DNA of 35,717 bases from Lachnospiraceae bacterium (GTDB lineage Bacteria; Bacillota; Clostridia; Lachnospirales; Lachnospiraceae): contig JAFYCS010000061.1 of assembly GCA_017539565.1 (NCBI GenBank), positions 1-35,717 on the forward strand, written 5' to 3'. The notes beneath the pieces were generated by a model. That model searched no databases. It saw only the letters and a list, made by a program, of their open reading frames with translations, and was not told the origin of the DNA. Position 1 is the first letter of the stretch, and each line of letters opens with the position of its first letter. Positions 1-8,424 of the stretch are shown here, piece by piece. The translations under genes and the position numbers were made by a program.

Positions 1-207
1 AAGATCGAAGCCGGTGCAGCAGGTAAGGTATTTAAGATCGAAAAGAATGTTGGCGATGCAGTAAAGAAGGGTGACGCAGTTCTCATCATCGAAGCTATGA
101 AGATGGAGATCCCTCAGGTTGCACCCCAGGACGGTACCGTAGCCAGCATTGATGTAGCAGTAGGCGATGCATGTGAGGCAGGCCAGGTTCTTGCAACACT
201 TAACTAA
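1..207 (+). CDS. Biotin carboxyl carrier protein of a Na+-pumping decarboxylase, C-terminal part (5' end outside window)
   Basis: The reading frame is open from base 1 to the TAA at 205-207 and gives the last 68 residues of a biotinyl (lipoyl-like) domain. The biotin attachment motif EAMKMEIP is visible, with the modified lysine encoded at 100-102. The following ...GTVASIDVAVGD...QVLATLN end is typical of the family. In this type of enzyme the carrier shuttles the carboxyl group from the alpha carboxyltransferase to the membrane beta decarboxylase. Both of those genes follow immediately, 31 nt downstream for the beta subunit, and the alpha subunit here lacks its own biotin domain. The N-terminal part, perhaps with a Pro/Ala linker, lies outside the window. 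Confidence 0.93.
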   Translation, partial: KIEAGAAGKVFKIEKNVGDAVKKGDAVLIIEAMKMEIPQVAPQDGTVASIDVAVGDACEAGQVLATLN

Positions 208-238
208 GTTCAAGGGAGACTATTTGGAGGTAAGATAA

Positions 239-1405
239 ATGAGTGAGATCATTAACAATCTGCTCGGCCAGATGGCGTTCATGAATCCCGACTTCTCTTA
301 TAAGAACGTGATCATGATCTGCGTGGCGCTCTTTTTCCTCTTCCTGGCAATACGCTTTGAGTTTGAGCCTCTTTTGCTGGTGCCTATCGCATTTGGTATG
401 CTGCTGGTAAACATTTACCCGGATATCATGATGCGGGCGGAGGATTCGCCGAACGGTGTGGGCGGATTACTGTATTATTTCTACATACTTGATGAGTGGG
501 CAATATTGCCGTCACTTATCTTCATGGGCGTAGGAGCCATGACGGACTTCGGTCCTCTTATCGCAAACCCTGCAAGCTTCCTTCTGGGTGCTGCTGCACA
601 GTTCGGTATCTTTGCAGCATATTTCGGAGCGCTTTTTGCAGGAGCTATGGGATGGGCTGATTTCAACGGCAAAGCAGCTGCAGCAATCTCCATTATCGGT
701 GGTGCTGACGGACCTACATCCATTTTCCTTGCAGGTAAGCTGGGTCAGACCAAATATCTGGGGCCTATCGCAGTGGCAGCATATTCATACATGTCACTGG
801 TGCCCATTATCCAGCCGCCTATCATGAAGCTTCTTACTACTAAGAAAGAGCGTCAGATTAAGATGGGTCAGCTTCGTCCCGTAACCAAGCTGGAGAAGAT
901 CCTGTTCCCTATTATCGTTACAATAGTTGTTTCCATAGTGCTTCCCACCACAGCTCCTCTTGTAGGTATGCTTATGCTGGGTAACCTGTTCCGTGAGTCA
1001 GGCGTTGTACGTCAGCTTACCGAAACAGCTTCCAACGCACTTATGTACATCGTAGTTATCGTGCTTGGTACTTCCGTAGGTGCTACCACCTCTGCAGAAG
1101 CTTTCCTTAACACAGATACACTGTTCATCGTGGCACTTGGTCTGGTAGCATTTGCTTTCGGTACCGCTGCGGGTGTACTTTTCGGAAAGATAATGTGCGT
1201 CATCACAAAGGGCAAGGTAAATCCTCTGATAGGATCGGCCGGAGTTTCTGCCGTACCTATGGCAGCCCGAGTTTCCCAGCGTGTCGGTGCTGAAGAGGAT
1301 CCTACAAACTTCCTGTTGATGCACGCCATGGGACCCAACGTGGCCGGCGTTATCGGTACTGCAGTTGCAGCCGGTACTTTCATGGCCATCTTCGGAGTAT
1401 TTTGA
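239..1405 (+). CDS. oadB: Sodium ion-translocating decarboxylase beta subunit (oxaloacetate/glutaconyl/methylmalonyl-CoA decarboxylase type)
   Basis: This 388-residue, very hydrophobic protein carries the signatures of the OadB/GcdB/MmdB family. The family is an integral membrane subunit that decarboxylates carboxybiotin and exports Na+. The conserved GGADGPTSIF stretch (about residues 150-160) contains the intramembrane aspartate needed for Na+ transport. The C-terminal SAGVSAVPMAARVSQ segment matches the second re-entrant region. The ATG follows a GGAGG ribosome binding site at about 225-229. The gene sits between the biotin carrier and the alpha subunit, as expected for one operon. The substrate cannot be told from the beta subunit alone; the pyruvate carboxylase-like alpha subunit favours oxaloacetate. 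Confidence 0.93.
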   Translation: MSEIINNLLGQMAFMNPDFSYKNVIMICVALFFLFLAIRFEFEPLLLVPIAFGMLLVNIYPDIMMRAEDSPNGVGGLLYYFYILDEWAILPSLIFMGVGAMTDFGPLIANPASFLLGAAAQFGIFAAYFGALFAGAMGWADFNGKAAAAISIIGGADGPTSIFLAGKLGQTKYLGPIAVAAYSYMSLVPIIQPPIMKLLTTKKERQIKMGQLRPVTKLEKILFPIIVTIVVSIVLPTTAPLVGMLMLGNLFRESGVVRQLTETASNALMYIVVIVLGTSVGATTSAEAFLNTDTLFIVALGLVAFAFGTAAGVLFGKIMCVITKGKVNPLIGSAGVSAVPMAARVSQRVGAEEDPTNFLLMHAMGPNVAGVIGTAVAAGTFMAIFGVF

Positions 1406-1457
1406 TCTATCCGTTAACAACAGACTTTTATTGATAAGAGATTAGGAGGAAATAAAA

Positions 1458-2894
1458 ATGGCTGAACAGGCTAAAAAACCGGTTGGGATCATGGAAACGG
1501 TTCTGCGTGATGCACATCAGTCTCTGATCGCTACACGTATGCCTACCGAGAAGATGCTTCCCATCGTAGATAAGATGGATAAAGTAGGTTATCATGCAGT
1601 AGAGTGCTGGGGTGGTGCTACCTTCGATGCTTCCCTTCGTTTCCTTAAGGAAGATCCCTGGGAGAGACTTCGCAAGCTTCGCGACGGTTTCAAGAACACC
1701 AAGCTTCAGATGCTTTTCCGCGGACAGAACATTCTGGGTTACCGTCCTTATGCAGATGACGTTGTTTACGCTTTCGTAGAAAAGTCCATCGCAAACGGTA
1801 TCGATGTTATCCGTATATTTGACTGTCTGAATGATATCCGTAACCTTCAGGCTGCAGTTGATGCTACCAACAAGATCAAGAAGCAGGAAGGCCGCGGTGA
1901 GTCACAGATAGCTCTGTCCTATACACTGGGTGATGCTTATACCCTTGAGTACTGGGCTAACATGGCAAAGAAGATAGAAGAGATGGGTGCGGATTCCATC
2001 TGTATCAAGGATATGGCAGGTCTTCTGGTTCCTTACAAGGCTGCAGAGCTTGTTAAGACCCTTAAAGAGAGCACCAAGCTTCCCATCCAGCTTCATACAC
2101 ATTACACCTCGGGTGTGGCTTCAATGACCTATCTTAAGGCTGTTGAGGCAGGCGTAGACGTTATCGACTGTGCTATATCACCTTTCGCACTGGGTACTTC
2201 CCAGCCTGCTACAGAGGTTATGGTTGAGACCTTCAAGGATACTCCTTATGATACCGGTTACGATCAGAAGCTCCTTGCAGAGATCGCGGATTACTGGAGA
2301 CCTTATCGTGAAGAGTGCATCGAGAGCGGCCTGATGAGCACCAAGGTGCTGGGCGTTAACATCAAGACCCTGCTTTACCAGGTACCCGGCGGTATGCTTT
2401 CCAACATGGTTTCACAGCTTAAAGAGCAGCATGCTGAAGATAAGTACAACGAAGTGCTCGAAGAGATCCCCCGCGTTCGTAAGGACTGCGGTGAGCCTCC
2501 TCTGGTTACACCTTCTTCACAGATCGTCGGTACTCAGGCTATATTCAACGTACTGATGGGCGAGAGATACAAGACCGCTACAGGCGAGTTCAAGGATCTG
2601 CTGCGCGGTAACTACGGCCAGACTGTTAAGCCTATGAACCAGGATGTCATCAACAAGGTCATCCCCGGCGAGAAGCGCTCTACCGCAAGATCCGCTGAAG
2701 CAACCGGACATGATAAGCCCGAGCTTGCTTCAATCGAGGCAGAGATGAAGCAGTACAAGCAGCAGGACGAGGACGTTCTATCCTATGCACTGTTCCCTCA
2801 GGTTGCTACAGAGTTCTTCAAGTATCGTGAAGCACAGCAGAAGAAAGTTGATGCTAAGAAGGCTGATACAAAGAACAACGCTTACCCTGTGTAA
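1458..2894 (+). CDS. oadA: Oxaloacetate decarboxylase alpha subunit / pyruvate carboxylase subunit B-like carboxyltransferase
   Basis: The 478-residue product is a carboxyltransferase TIM barrel of the pyruvate carboxylase/OadA family, which moves CO2 between oxaloacetate and biotin. Visible motifs are ETVLRDAHQSL near the N-terminus (metal-binding Asp), FRGQNILGYR, SICIKDMAGLL (the lysine that is carbamylated in the family) and QLHTHYTSG (the two metal-ligand histidines). Classical OadA is about 590 residues with a C-terminal biotin domain. This protein ends in a charged Lys/Gln-rich tail without an AMKM motif, so biotin must be carried by the separate protein encoded at the window start. 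A GGAGG site at 1446-1450 precedes the ATG. A long inverted repeat follows the stop. Confidence 0.92.
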   Translation: MAEQAKKPVGIMETVLRDAHQSLIATRMPTEKMLPIVDKMDKVGYHAVECWGGATFDASLRFLKEDPWERLRKLRDGFKNTKLQMLFRGQNILGYRPYADDVVYAFVEKSIANGIDVIRIFDCLNDIRNLQAAVDATNKIKKQEGRGESQIALSYTLGDAYTLEYWANMAKKIEEMGADSICIKDMAGLLVPYKAAELVKTLKESTKLPIQLHTHYTSGVASMTYLKAVEAGVDVIDCAISPFALGTSQPATEVMVETFKDTPYDTGYDQKLLAEIADYWRPYREECIESGLMSTKVLGVNIKTLLYQVPGGMLSNMVSQLKEQHAEDKYNEVLEEIPRVRKDCGEPPLVTPSSQIVGTQAIFNVLMGERYKTATGEFKDLLRGNYGQTVKPMNQDVINKVIPGEKRSTARSAEATGHDKPELASIEAEMKQYKQQDEDVLSYALFPQVATEFFKYREAQQKKVDAKKADTKNNAYPV

Positions 2895-2917
2895 GTAAAA
2901 AAGTTTAATGGATTTAT

Positions 2918-3026
2918 AAGATTCTTCGTCGCTACGCTCCTCAGAATGACAAGACTTTAAGTGTCACTTTGATATGAGCGATGCACTTTAATGAGTGTCA
3001 TTCTGAGCGTAGCGAAGAATCTTTTT
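2918..3026. repeat. Inverted pair of a dispersed 26-34 bp repeat; probable stem-loop transcription terminator
   Basis: The left arm at 2918-2951 and the right arm at 2996-3023 are inverted copies of the same unit, GATTCTTCGCTACGCTCAGA followed by ATGACA. The left arm carries two 2-nt insertions (TC and CT). The right arm runs into a T6 tract at 3021-3026, so the folded RNA would look like a long terminator stem with a 44-nt loop. A third, single copy lies at 14830-14857, so the element is dispersed. I infer a small REP- or MITE-like element that now ends the decarboxylase operon. Confidence 0.8.
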
Positions 3027-3042
3027 TAAAAGGTAGATCATT

Positions 3043-3909
3043 ATGCTCGACGATATTCTTAAGATGTACGATAAAATGTCACCCGCCCAGAAAAAGGTGG
3101 CTGACTATATTGCAGAAAATGATGAGGTGGCTGCATTTATGACGGCAGCCAAACTGGGTAAGGCTGCGGATGTGAGTGAGGCTACGGTTGTACGTTTTAC
3201 CGCTATGCTTGGATATGAAAAGTACAGTGAATTCCAGCAGGCTATGGTAGATGAGATACAGAGCCGACTTGTTTCCGACAAAAAAAGCACCACAAATAAG
3301 CTCAAGGCCGATCCGTCGGGGCTTATGAGAAAGGTGCTGGTTCATGATGCCCAGAATATAGTTGACAGCATACATCTGGTACCGGATTCAACCTTTGATA
3401 TGGCGGTAGAGCTTATAGAAGGAGCAGCGCATGTTTATGTGCTCGGAATACGTAACTGCGCGCCTTTAGCTGATCTTCTTACGTATTATCTGAGCGTTAT
3501 CAGGCCTGATGTAAAGGCTATAACCAGTAATAATATTAGCGAATTGTATGAGCAGATGAACTGGATAGGAAAAGGTGATGTGCTTATAGGAATGAGCTTC
3601 CCCAGATATTCACTGCGCACCTTAAAAGCCATGGACTTTGCCAATTCACAGGGGGCCAGACTTATATCCATAACCGACAGCGAATATTCGCCGATGAATA
3701 TGTATTCGTCGTGCAATCTCTGGGCTAAGACGGATATGATCACCCTGGCGGATTCGCTGGTAGCACCCATGAGCGTGATAAATGCATTGATCGTTGCGCT
3801 TTACCTTCGTAACGAAAAGAAGATAATAGAGAATACACAGCGTCTGGAAGGCTTATGGAAAGATTTCCAGACTTACGATAAAGATGAATTAGGCGATCCG
3901 GGAGAATGA
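3043..3909 (+). CDS. MurR/RpiR family transcriptional regulator (HTH + SIS domain)
   Basis: The 288-residue protein has the two-part RpiR layout. Residues 1-75 form the HTH_6 domain (MSPAQKKVADYIAEN, then AAKLGKAADVSEATVVRFTA). Residues from about 115 form a SIS phosphosugar-binding domain (VYVLGIRNCAPLADLLTYYL, later GMSFPRYSLRTL and the ISITDSEYSP loop). Family members sense phosphosugars such as MurNAc-6-P or glucosamine-P. No sugar-use genes lie nearby, so the target is unknown. The gene is separated by 1 nt from the flavoprotein gene, which suggests co-transcription. The ribosome binding site (AAAGG) is only moderate. Confidence 0.88.
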   Translation: MLDDILKMYDKMSPAQKKVADYIAENDEVAAFMTAAKLGKAADVSEATVVRFTAMLGYEKYSEFQQAMVDEIQSRLVSDKKSTTNKLKADPSGLMRKVLVHDAQNIVDSIHLVPDSTFDMAVELIEGAAHVYVLGIRNCAPLADLLTYYLSVIRPDVKAITSNNISELYEQMNWIGKGDVLIGMSFPRYSLRTLKAMDFANSQGARLISITDSEYSPMNMYSSCNLWAKTDMITLADSLVAPMSVINALIVALYLRNEKKIIENTQRLEGLWKDFQTYDKDELGDPGE

Positions 3910-3910
3910 T

Positions 3911-5143
3911 ATGACGGGTAAGCTTGTGGCTGTTGCCGGCGGAGGCGCAGCAGGGATGATGGCGGCCATATCCGCGGCGGAGAACGGCGCAAAAGTCATC
4001 CTTATAGAGAGAAACGAAAAGACCGGAAAGAAGATCTACATCACCGGGAAGGGACGCTGCAATCTGACCAACTCCTGTCCGGATGAGGAGTTCTTTTCAC
4101 ATGTAGTGAGCAATCCCAAATTTCTTTACAGTGCTATATATTCATATGACAGTGGGCAGGTGTGTGATTTTTTTGAATCACAGGGCTGCAGACTAAAGGA
4201 GGAGCGCGGCGGGCGTATTTTTCCCGTAAGCGATCATGCCTCCGATGTTATCAAAGCGCTCAATAAGAGAATGGGCGAGCTTAATGTTGATGTGAGATTA
4301 AACAGTGTGATCAGATCAGTAAGCAGGAATGATGCTTTTGAGATAAAGCTTGCAGGCGGCGAAGTCATAATAGCGGATTCACTGATAGTGGCCTGCGGTG
4401 GAAAGAGTTATCCAACCACAGGTTCTGACGGCAGCATGTTCGGAATGCTGAAGTCACTTGGGCACGGCATAAAAGAACCGGTACCTGCACTGGTGCCTTT
4501 TAACGTCCTTGAGAAGGAAGAATGCATGGCTGCCCAGGGACTGGCTCTTAAAAATGTCAGCATAGTCCTTAAGGACGGGAAAAAGAAGATATACGACGGT
4601 TTCGGAGAGATGCTCTATACACATTTCGGACTCAGCGGACCTCTGGTACTTACTGCTTCATCTTATTACCAGAAAAAGGGTGGCGGAGCGGCCAAGCTGT
4701 ATCTTGACCTTAAACCGGCATTGACGACAGAGCAGCTGGATGCACGGCTGCTCCGTGAGTTTGAAGAAAATAAGAATAAAGATCTGGGAAATGTTCTTGG
4801 CAGTCTTTTGCCGGGAAAACTGCGGGAAGTATTTCCTTCGAGGGCCGGCATCGCGGCAGATAAAAAAGTCAATTCCATCACGAAGGAAGAACGCAGGGCC
4901 ATAGTGGAAAAACTTAAATGTCTGGAGTATAATATCACAGGATGCCGAGGCTTTGAAGAAGCTATTGTGACACAGGGAGGCGTCAATGTGAAAGAAGTGG
5001 ATCCGTCAACCATGGAGAGTCGTATAGTTCCCGGACTGTATATAGCAGGAGAGGCTCTGGATGTTGATGCCCACACGGGAGGATATAATCTGCAGATCGC
5101 CTGGTCCACCGGACGCCTGGCCGGCATCAGCGCAGCAGGATAA
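3911..5143 (+). CDS. NAD(P)/FAD-dependent oxidoreductase, HI0933/BaiN family
   Basis: The 410-residue flavoprotein begins with a Rossmann dinucleotide-binding motif (VAVAGGGAAGMMAAISAAENG) followed by the family signature TGKKIYITGKGRCNLTN. It ends with the FAD-contacting IAGEALDVDAHTGGYNLQIA segment. This is the widespread HI0933/YhiN family. One member, BaiN, reduces a bile-acid intermediate in Clostridium scindens, but most members have no known substrate. A bile-acid role should not be assumed here. The gene starts 1 nt after the RpiR regulator and is followed by a lipoprotein gene. Length is normal for the family. Confidence 0.88.
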   Translation: MTGKLVAVAGGGAAGMMAAISAAENGAKVILIERNEKTGKKIYITGKGRCNLTNSCPDEEFFSHVVSNPKFLYSAIYSYDSGQVCDFFESQGCRLKEERGGRIFPVSDHASDVIKALNKRMGELNVDVRLNSVIRSVSRNDAFEIKLAGGEVIIADSLIVACGGKSYPTTGSDGSMFGMLKSLGHGIKEPVPALVPFNVLEKEECMAAQGLALKNVSIVLKDGKKKIYDGFGEMLYTHFGLSGPLVLTASSYYQKKGGGAAKLYLDLKPALTTEQLDARLLREFEENKNKDLGNVLGSLLPGKLREVFPSRAGIAADKKVNSITKEERRAIVEKLKCLEYNITGCRGFEEAIVTQGGVNVKEVDPSTMESRIVPGLYIAGEALDVDAHTGGYNLQIAWSTGRLAGISAAG

Positions 5144-5159
5144 GAGGAACAGAAGGATT

Positions 5160-5717
5160 ATGAAAAAGTACATTGCAGCAGTTGTACTCGCGGCGGCATT
5201 CCTTTCAGGATGCAACAAAGAAGAAACGGCAGCACCGGCGGATACTGATGCCGAAGTTACACAGGTGTCTGATGAAACGATACAGGAGCCGGACACGGAT
5301 GCCACACCTGCACCGGATATCATACCGGAAGAACCGGGGCCTGATGAAGATCCGGATGCTGTGGAAATTACGGAATTCAAAGATGAGTTAGTTCATAATG
5401 ATCTCTTCGGCGCACATCTGGTAGAATTTGATCTGCCCGAAGGCGGAGATGAGATGGTAACGCTTATATTTGAATTCGAAAATATTACGGATAAGACCTT
5501 TTTTAAGAATGATGAGGAGATACCTGCCGGCGGATCCTGGGAAAAAACCATTACTTATCCAAGAGAAAAATGGGCAGATATGGCAGGTGAGGCCTGCTGG
5601 ATACATTATGATCTTTATGAAGACGGTCAGATGCAGACACAGATCTATAAAGGCGGACTTAAGTTTACGGTATCGGATGATCTTCAGGTTAGCGATATAA
5701 GCTTGTTTGAAGACTAA
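5160..5717 (+). CDS. Small lipoprotein of unknown function
   Basis: I place the start at the ATG at 5160, 16 nt after the upstream stop and behind a GAGG-type site. The longer frame from 5061 would only read the end of the upstream gene in another frame. The 185-residue product has a classical lipoprotein signal, with a Lys-Lys start, an Ala/Val-rich hydrophobic core and a lipobox LSGC with the lipidated Cys at residue 18. An acidic Asp/Pro/Glu/Thr-rich linker (residues about 20-70) follows. The C-terminal domain is a small beta-rich fold whose identity I do not recognise (residues about 75-185). It would be anchored on the outer face of the membrane. It lies in the operon between the flavoprotein and cmk genes. 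Confidence 0.75.
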   Translation: MKKYIAAVVLAAAFLSGCNKEETAAPADTDAEVTQVSDETIQEPDTDATPAPDIIPEEPGPDEDPDAVEITEFKDELVHNDLFGAHLVEFDLPEGGDEMVTLIFEFENITDKTFFKNDEEIPAGGSWEKTITYPREKWADMAGEACWIHYDLYEDGQMQTQIYKGGLKFTVSDDLQVSDISLFED

Positions 5718-5736
5718 AAACAGGAGGGGTTGTTTT

Positions 5737-6411
5737 ATGAAGAATAAGTTTTCAATCGCCATCGACGGTCCTGCAGGCGCAGGCAAGTCAACAATAGCAA
5801 AGAATGTTTCTAAGGAACTGGGGGTTATCTACGTAGATACCGGCGCTATGTACCGTGCTATGGCATTGTATATGATCCGTGAAGGTATCGATGCTGAAGA
5901 TGCAGCCGGGATCAGCGCAAAGTGCAAGAGTGCTGATATTAGCATAGCTTTTATTGACGGCGTCCAGCAGGTGCTTCTTAACGGCGAAAATGTCAGCGGT
6001 CTTATCCGCACGGAAGAGGTAAGCGCCATGGCCTCAAAATCAAGCGTTAATGCTGATGTCCGCGAAAAACTGGTAGAACTTCAGAGAAAACTTGCTTCGG
6101 AAAAAAGCGTGGTCATGGACGGAAGGGATATAGGGACCGTTGTACTTCCTGACGCTGAGGTTAAGATATATCTTACGGCATCCAGTGCAGTACGCGCCAA
6201 GCGCCGTTACGACGAGCTTATCGCAAAAGGCGAAAAATGTGATCTTGCCCGGATAGAAGCGGATATCATAGAACGTGATCACCGCGATATGACAAGGGAG
6301 ATATCTCCTTTAAAGCAGGCAGAGGATGCGGTACTGGTAGATACTTCTGAGATGAACATAGAAGAAGTGACGGATAAGCTTTTAAGCATAGTAAAGGAGA
6401 AATGCGGCTGA
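5737..6411 (+). CDS. cmk: Cytidylate kinase
   Basis: The 224-residue protein phosphorylates CMP and dCMP in pyrimidine nucleotide metabolism. It has the P-loop GPAGAGKST near residue 10, the VDTGAMYRAMALY segment and the DGRDIGTVVLPDAEVKIYL motif, all diagnostic of Cmk. The ATG at 5737 has a strong AGGAGGGG site just upstream; the in-frame TTG at 5707 lies inside the previous gene and is unlikely. The stop overlaps the next start by one base. The order cmk-ispH-rpsA is conserved in many Clostridia. Confidence 0.95.
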   Translation: MKNKFSIAIDGPAGAGKSTIAKNVSKELGVIYVDTGAMYRAMALYMIREGIDAEDAAGISAKCKSADISIAFIDGVQQVLLNGENVSGLIRTEEVSAMASKSSVNADVREKLVELQRKLASEKSVVMDGRDIGTVVLPDAEVKIYLTASSAVRAKRRYDELIAKGEKCDLARIEADIIERDHRDMTREISPLKQAEDAVLVDTSEMNIEEVTDKLLSIVKEKCG

Positions 6412-7259
6412 TGGTCGATATCATCACGGCAAAGACTGCAGGCTTCTGTTTTGGTGTAAAAAAGGCCGTAGATAAGGCTTTTGAACTGGCAGACCCGAAG
6501 AAGCAGGTGTATACCTATGGGCCGGTCATCCATAATGACGAGGTGATAAGAAGCCTTTCCGAAAAAGGTGTCAGGCTGATAGAGAGTGAAGAGGAACTTC
6601 GAAGGATCGAAAACGGTACTGTAATATTACGTTCTCACGGTGTGCCCAAAGCTGTGATCGATCTTCTGGAGGAACGTGGCATTGATTATGTCGATGTAAC
6701 CTGTCCTTTTGTTAAGCGTATACATGATATCGTATATAAAGAGAGCGAAGATAAGCAGATAGTAATAGCCGGAAATCCGGCACATCCGGAAGTGGAAGGA
6801 ATCATGGGATGGTGTAAAACACCCGCAGATGTTATCTCTGCAGAAGAGGAAGCGCTTGCCTACGAACCTGCAGGCGGGCGTGATGTCTGCCTTGTTGCGC
6901 AGACCACATTTAATTACAAGAAATTTGAAAAAATCCTTGAAATCTTTGAAAAAAAATCGTATTATGTTAGTATTGTGAATACTATCTGTAATGCTACCGC
7001 CAATCATCAAACTGAGGCACGTAGTATAGCTGAGGGAGTGGATGCAATGATCGTCATAGGCGATAAAAAAAGTTCCAATTCCCGCAAGCTTTATGAAATA
7101 TGCAGTGAGGTATGTCCTAAAACAGAGTTTATTCAGACTGTGGATGAACTTAAACTTATACAGGACGGCAGTATCGCGACAGTAGGGATCACAGCGGGGG
7201 CTTCCACCCCAAACTATATCATTGAGGAGGTTCAAAACTATGTCAGAAGAGAATTTTGA
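6411..7259 (+). CDS. ispH: 4-hydroxy-3-methylbut-2-enyl diphosphate reductase (IspH/LytB)
   Basis: This is the last enzyme of the non-mevalonate isoprenoid pathway, an iron-sulfur enzyme making IPP and DMAPP. The three cluster cysteines are visible in AGFCFGVKKAV, VDVTCPFVKR and VNTICNAT. An upstream ATG at 6402 is in frame but lies only 1 nt from the GGAG site at 6396-6399. The ATG at 6411 has normal spacing and fits the family N-terminus, so I use it (282 residues). The gene overlaps the end of cmk by one base and its own end overlaps the start of rpsA by 20 nt. Confidence 0.95.
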   Translation: MVDIITAKTAGFCFGVKKAVDKAFELADPKKQVYTYGPVIHNDEVIRSLSEKGVRLIESEEELRRIENGTVILRSHGVPKAVIDLLEERGIDYVDVTCPFVKRIHDIVYKESEDKQIVIAGNPAHPEVEGIMGWCKTPADVISAEEEALAYEPAGGRDVCLVAQTTFNYKKFEKILEIFEKKSYYVSIVNTICNATANHQTEARSIAEGVDAMIVIGDKKSSNSRKLYEICSEVCPKTEFIQTVDELKLIQDGSIATVGITAGASTPNYIIEEVQNYVRREF

Positions 7260-8349
7260 ATCATTATTGGAAGAATCTTTTGAGAAAGGGAGAAATGTTC
7301 GTACGGGGGATGTGGTGGAAGGTACCGTTATCTCAGTTACACCTACTGAGATCGCAGTCAATATCAACTATAAGTCCGACGGAATCGTTACCAGAAACGA
7401 GTATTCCAATGACCCTACGCTGGATCTGACCACGGTTGTTAAGGCCGGGGATCCCATGAAGGTTAAGGTGCTTAAGTTAAACGACGGTGACGGTCAGGTT
7501 GTTCTTTCCCATAAGCGCATTGCTTCTGAAAAGGTAAGCAAGGTACTTGAGGATGCATTCAATGCTCAGACAGTATTAAAGGCAAAGGTAACAGAGGTTG
7601 TTAAGGGTGGTCTGGTTGCTACAGTAGATGATGTACCCGTATTCATTCCTGCAAGCCTTGCATCCGATATGTACACAAAGAATCTTAATGTATTTGCAGA
7701 TCAGGAGATCGAATTTGTTATGCACGAGTTCAATCCTGCAAAGCGCAGATACATCGGTGACTGCAAGTCAGTCCTTAAGGAGCGCCGTGAGGCTGCAAAG
7801 GCAGATGCTCTCGGACGTATCCAGGAGGGCGATGTTGTAGAAGGTACAGTAAAGAATGTTACCAGCTTCGGCGCATTCGTTGACATCGGAGGTATCGACG
7901 GTCTGCTTCACATCTCAGAGATGAGCTGGGGCCGTATCGATTATCCCCAGAATGTATTCAAGAAGGGCGATACCGTTAAGGTTATCATCAAGGAGATCAA
8001 GGGTGACAAGATCGCTCTGTCTGCAAAGTTTGATGAGAACAACCCCTGGCTCAACGTTGAGAGCAAGTATCCCGTTGGTTCTACCGTAAAGGGTGTTGTT
8101 GCACGTATGACCGAGTTCGGTGCATTCATCCAGCTTGAGGAAGGCGTAGATGCTCTGCTGCATGTATCCCAGATCAGCCGCAAGCACATTGATAAGCCTT
8201 CAGATGTACTTAAGACAGGCGATGAGATCGAAGCTAAGGTTGTAGACCTTAATATCGAAGATCACAAGATCTCATTAAGCCTTAAGGAACTTCTTCCCGA
8301 GGAGCCTGAAGAGGCTGCGGAGGGCGAAGGCGCAGCAGAAGCTGAATAA
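7240..8349 (+). CDS. rpsA: 30S ribosomal protein S1 homologue (four S1 domains)
   Basis: The 369-residue protein consists of four S1 RNA-binding repeats at about residues 20-90, 105-170, 190-260 and 277-347. Repeats three and four are the most canonical (EGTVKNVTSFGAFVDIGGIDGLLHISE and the related GVVARMTEFGAFIQLEEGVDALLHVSQ pattern). The tail is acidic (Glu/Ala-rich). Enterobacterial S1 has six repeats; the shorter four-repeat form is usual in Firmicutes and its role in initiation there is less certain. The ATG at 7240 follows GAGGAGG and overlaps ispH by 20 nt, which suggests translational coupling. Codon choice is strongly biased, consistent with high expression. Confidence 0.92.
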   Translation: MSEENFESLLEESFEKGRNVRTGDVVEGTVISVTPTEIAVNINYKSDGIVTRNEYSNDPTLDLTTVVKAGDPMKVKVLKLNDGDGQVVLSHKRIASEKVSKVLEDAFNAQTVLKAKVTEVVKGGLVATVDDVPVFIPASLASDMYTKNLNVFADQEIEFVMHEFNPAKRRYIGDCKSVLKERREAAKADALGRIQEGDVVEGTVKNVTSFGAFVDIGGIDGLLHISEMSWGRIDYPQNVFKKGDTVKVIIKEIKGDKIALSAKFDENNPWLNVESKYPVGSTVKGVVARMTEFGAFIQLEEGVDALLHVSQISRKHIDKPSDVLKTGDEIEAKVVDLNIEDHKISLSLKELLPEEPEEAAEGEGAAEAE

Positions 8350-8371
8350 TCTGTTCGGGTATTTTATCAGG

Positions 8372-8403
8372 GGCTCGGCTCATTTTGGGCTGAGCCTTTT
8401 TTA
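8372..8403 (+). terminator. Rho-independent terminator after rpsA
   Basis: GGCTCGGCTC at 8372-8381 pairs with GGGCTGAGCC at 8387-8396 (including G-U pairs) around a 5-nt loop, followed by a T6 tract. It closes the operon that begins at 3043. Confidence 0.9.
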
Positions 8404-8424
8404 TAAACATAGAAGGAGTCTGAT

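Noticed and set aside
998-1420. Long open frames on the minus strand inside oadB
   Set aside because: They are antisense shadows of a strongly conserved gene, with no ribosome binding site and no recognisable protein features.
6627-7367. 246-codon minus-strand open frame across ispH and rpsA
   Set aside because: It spans the overlap of two well-supported genes, has a Cys/His/Phe-rich random-looking composition and no start signals.
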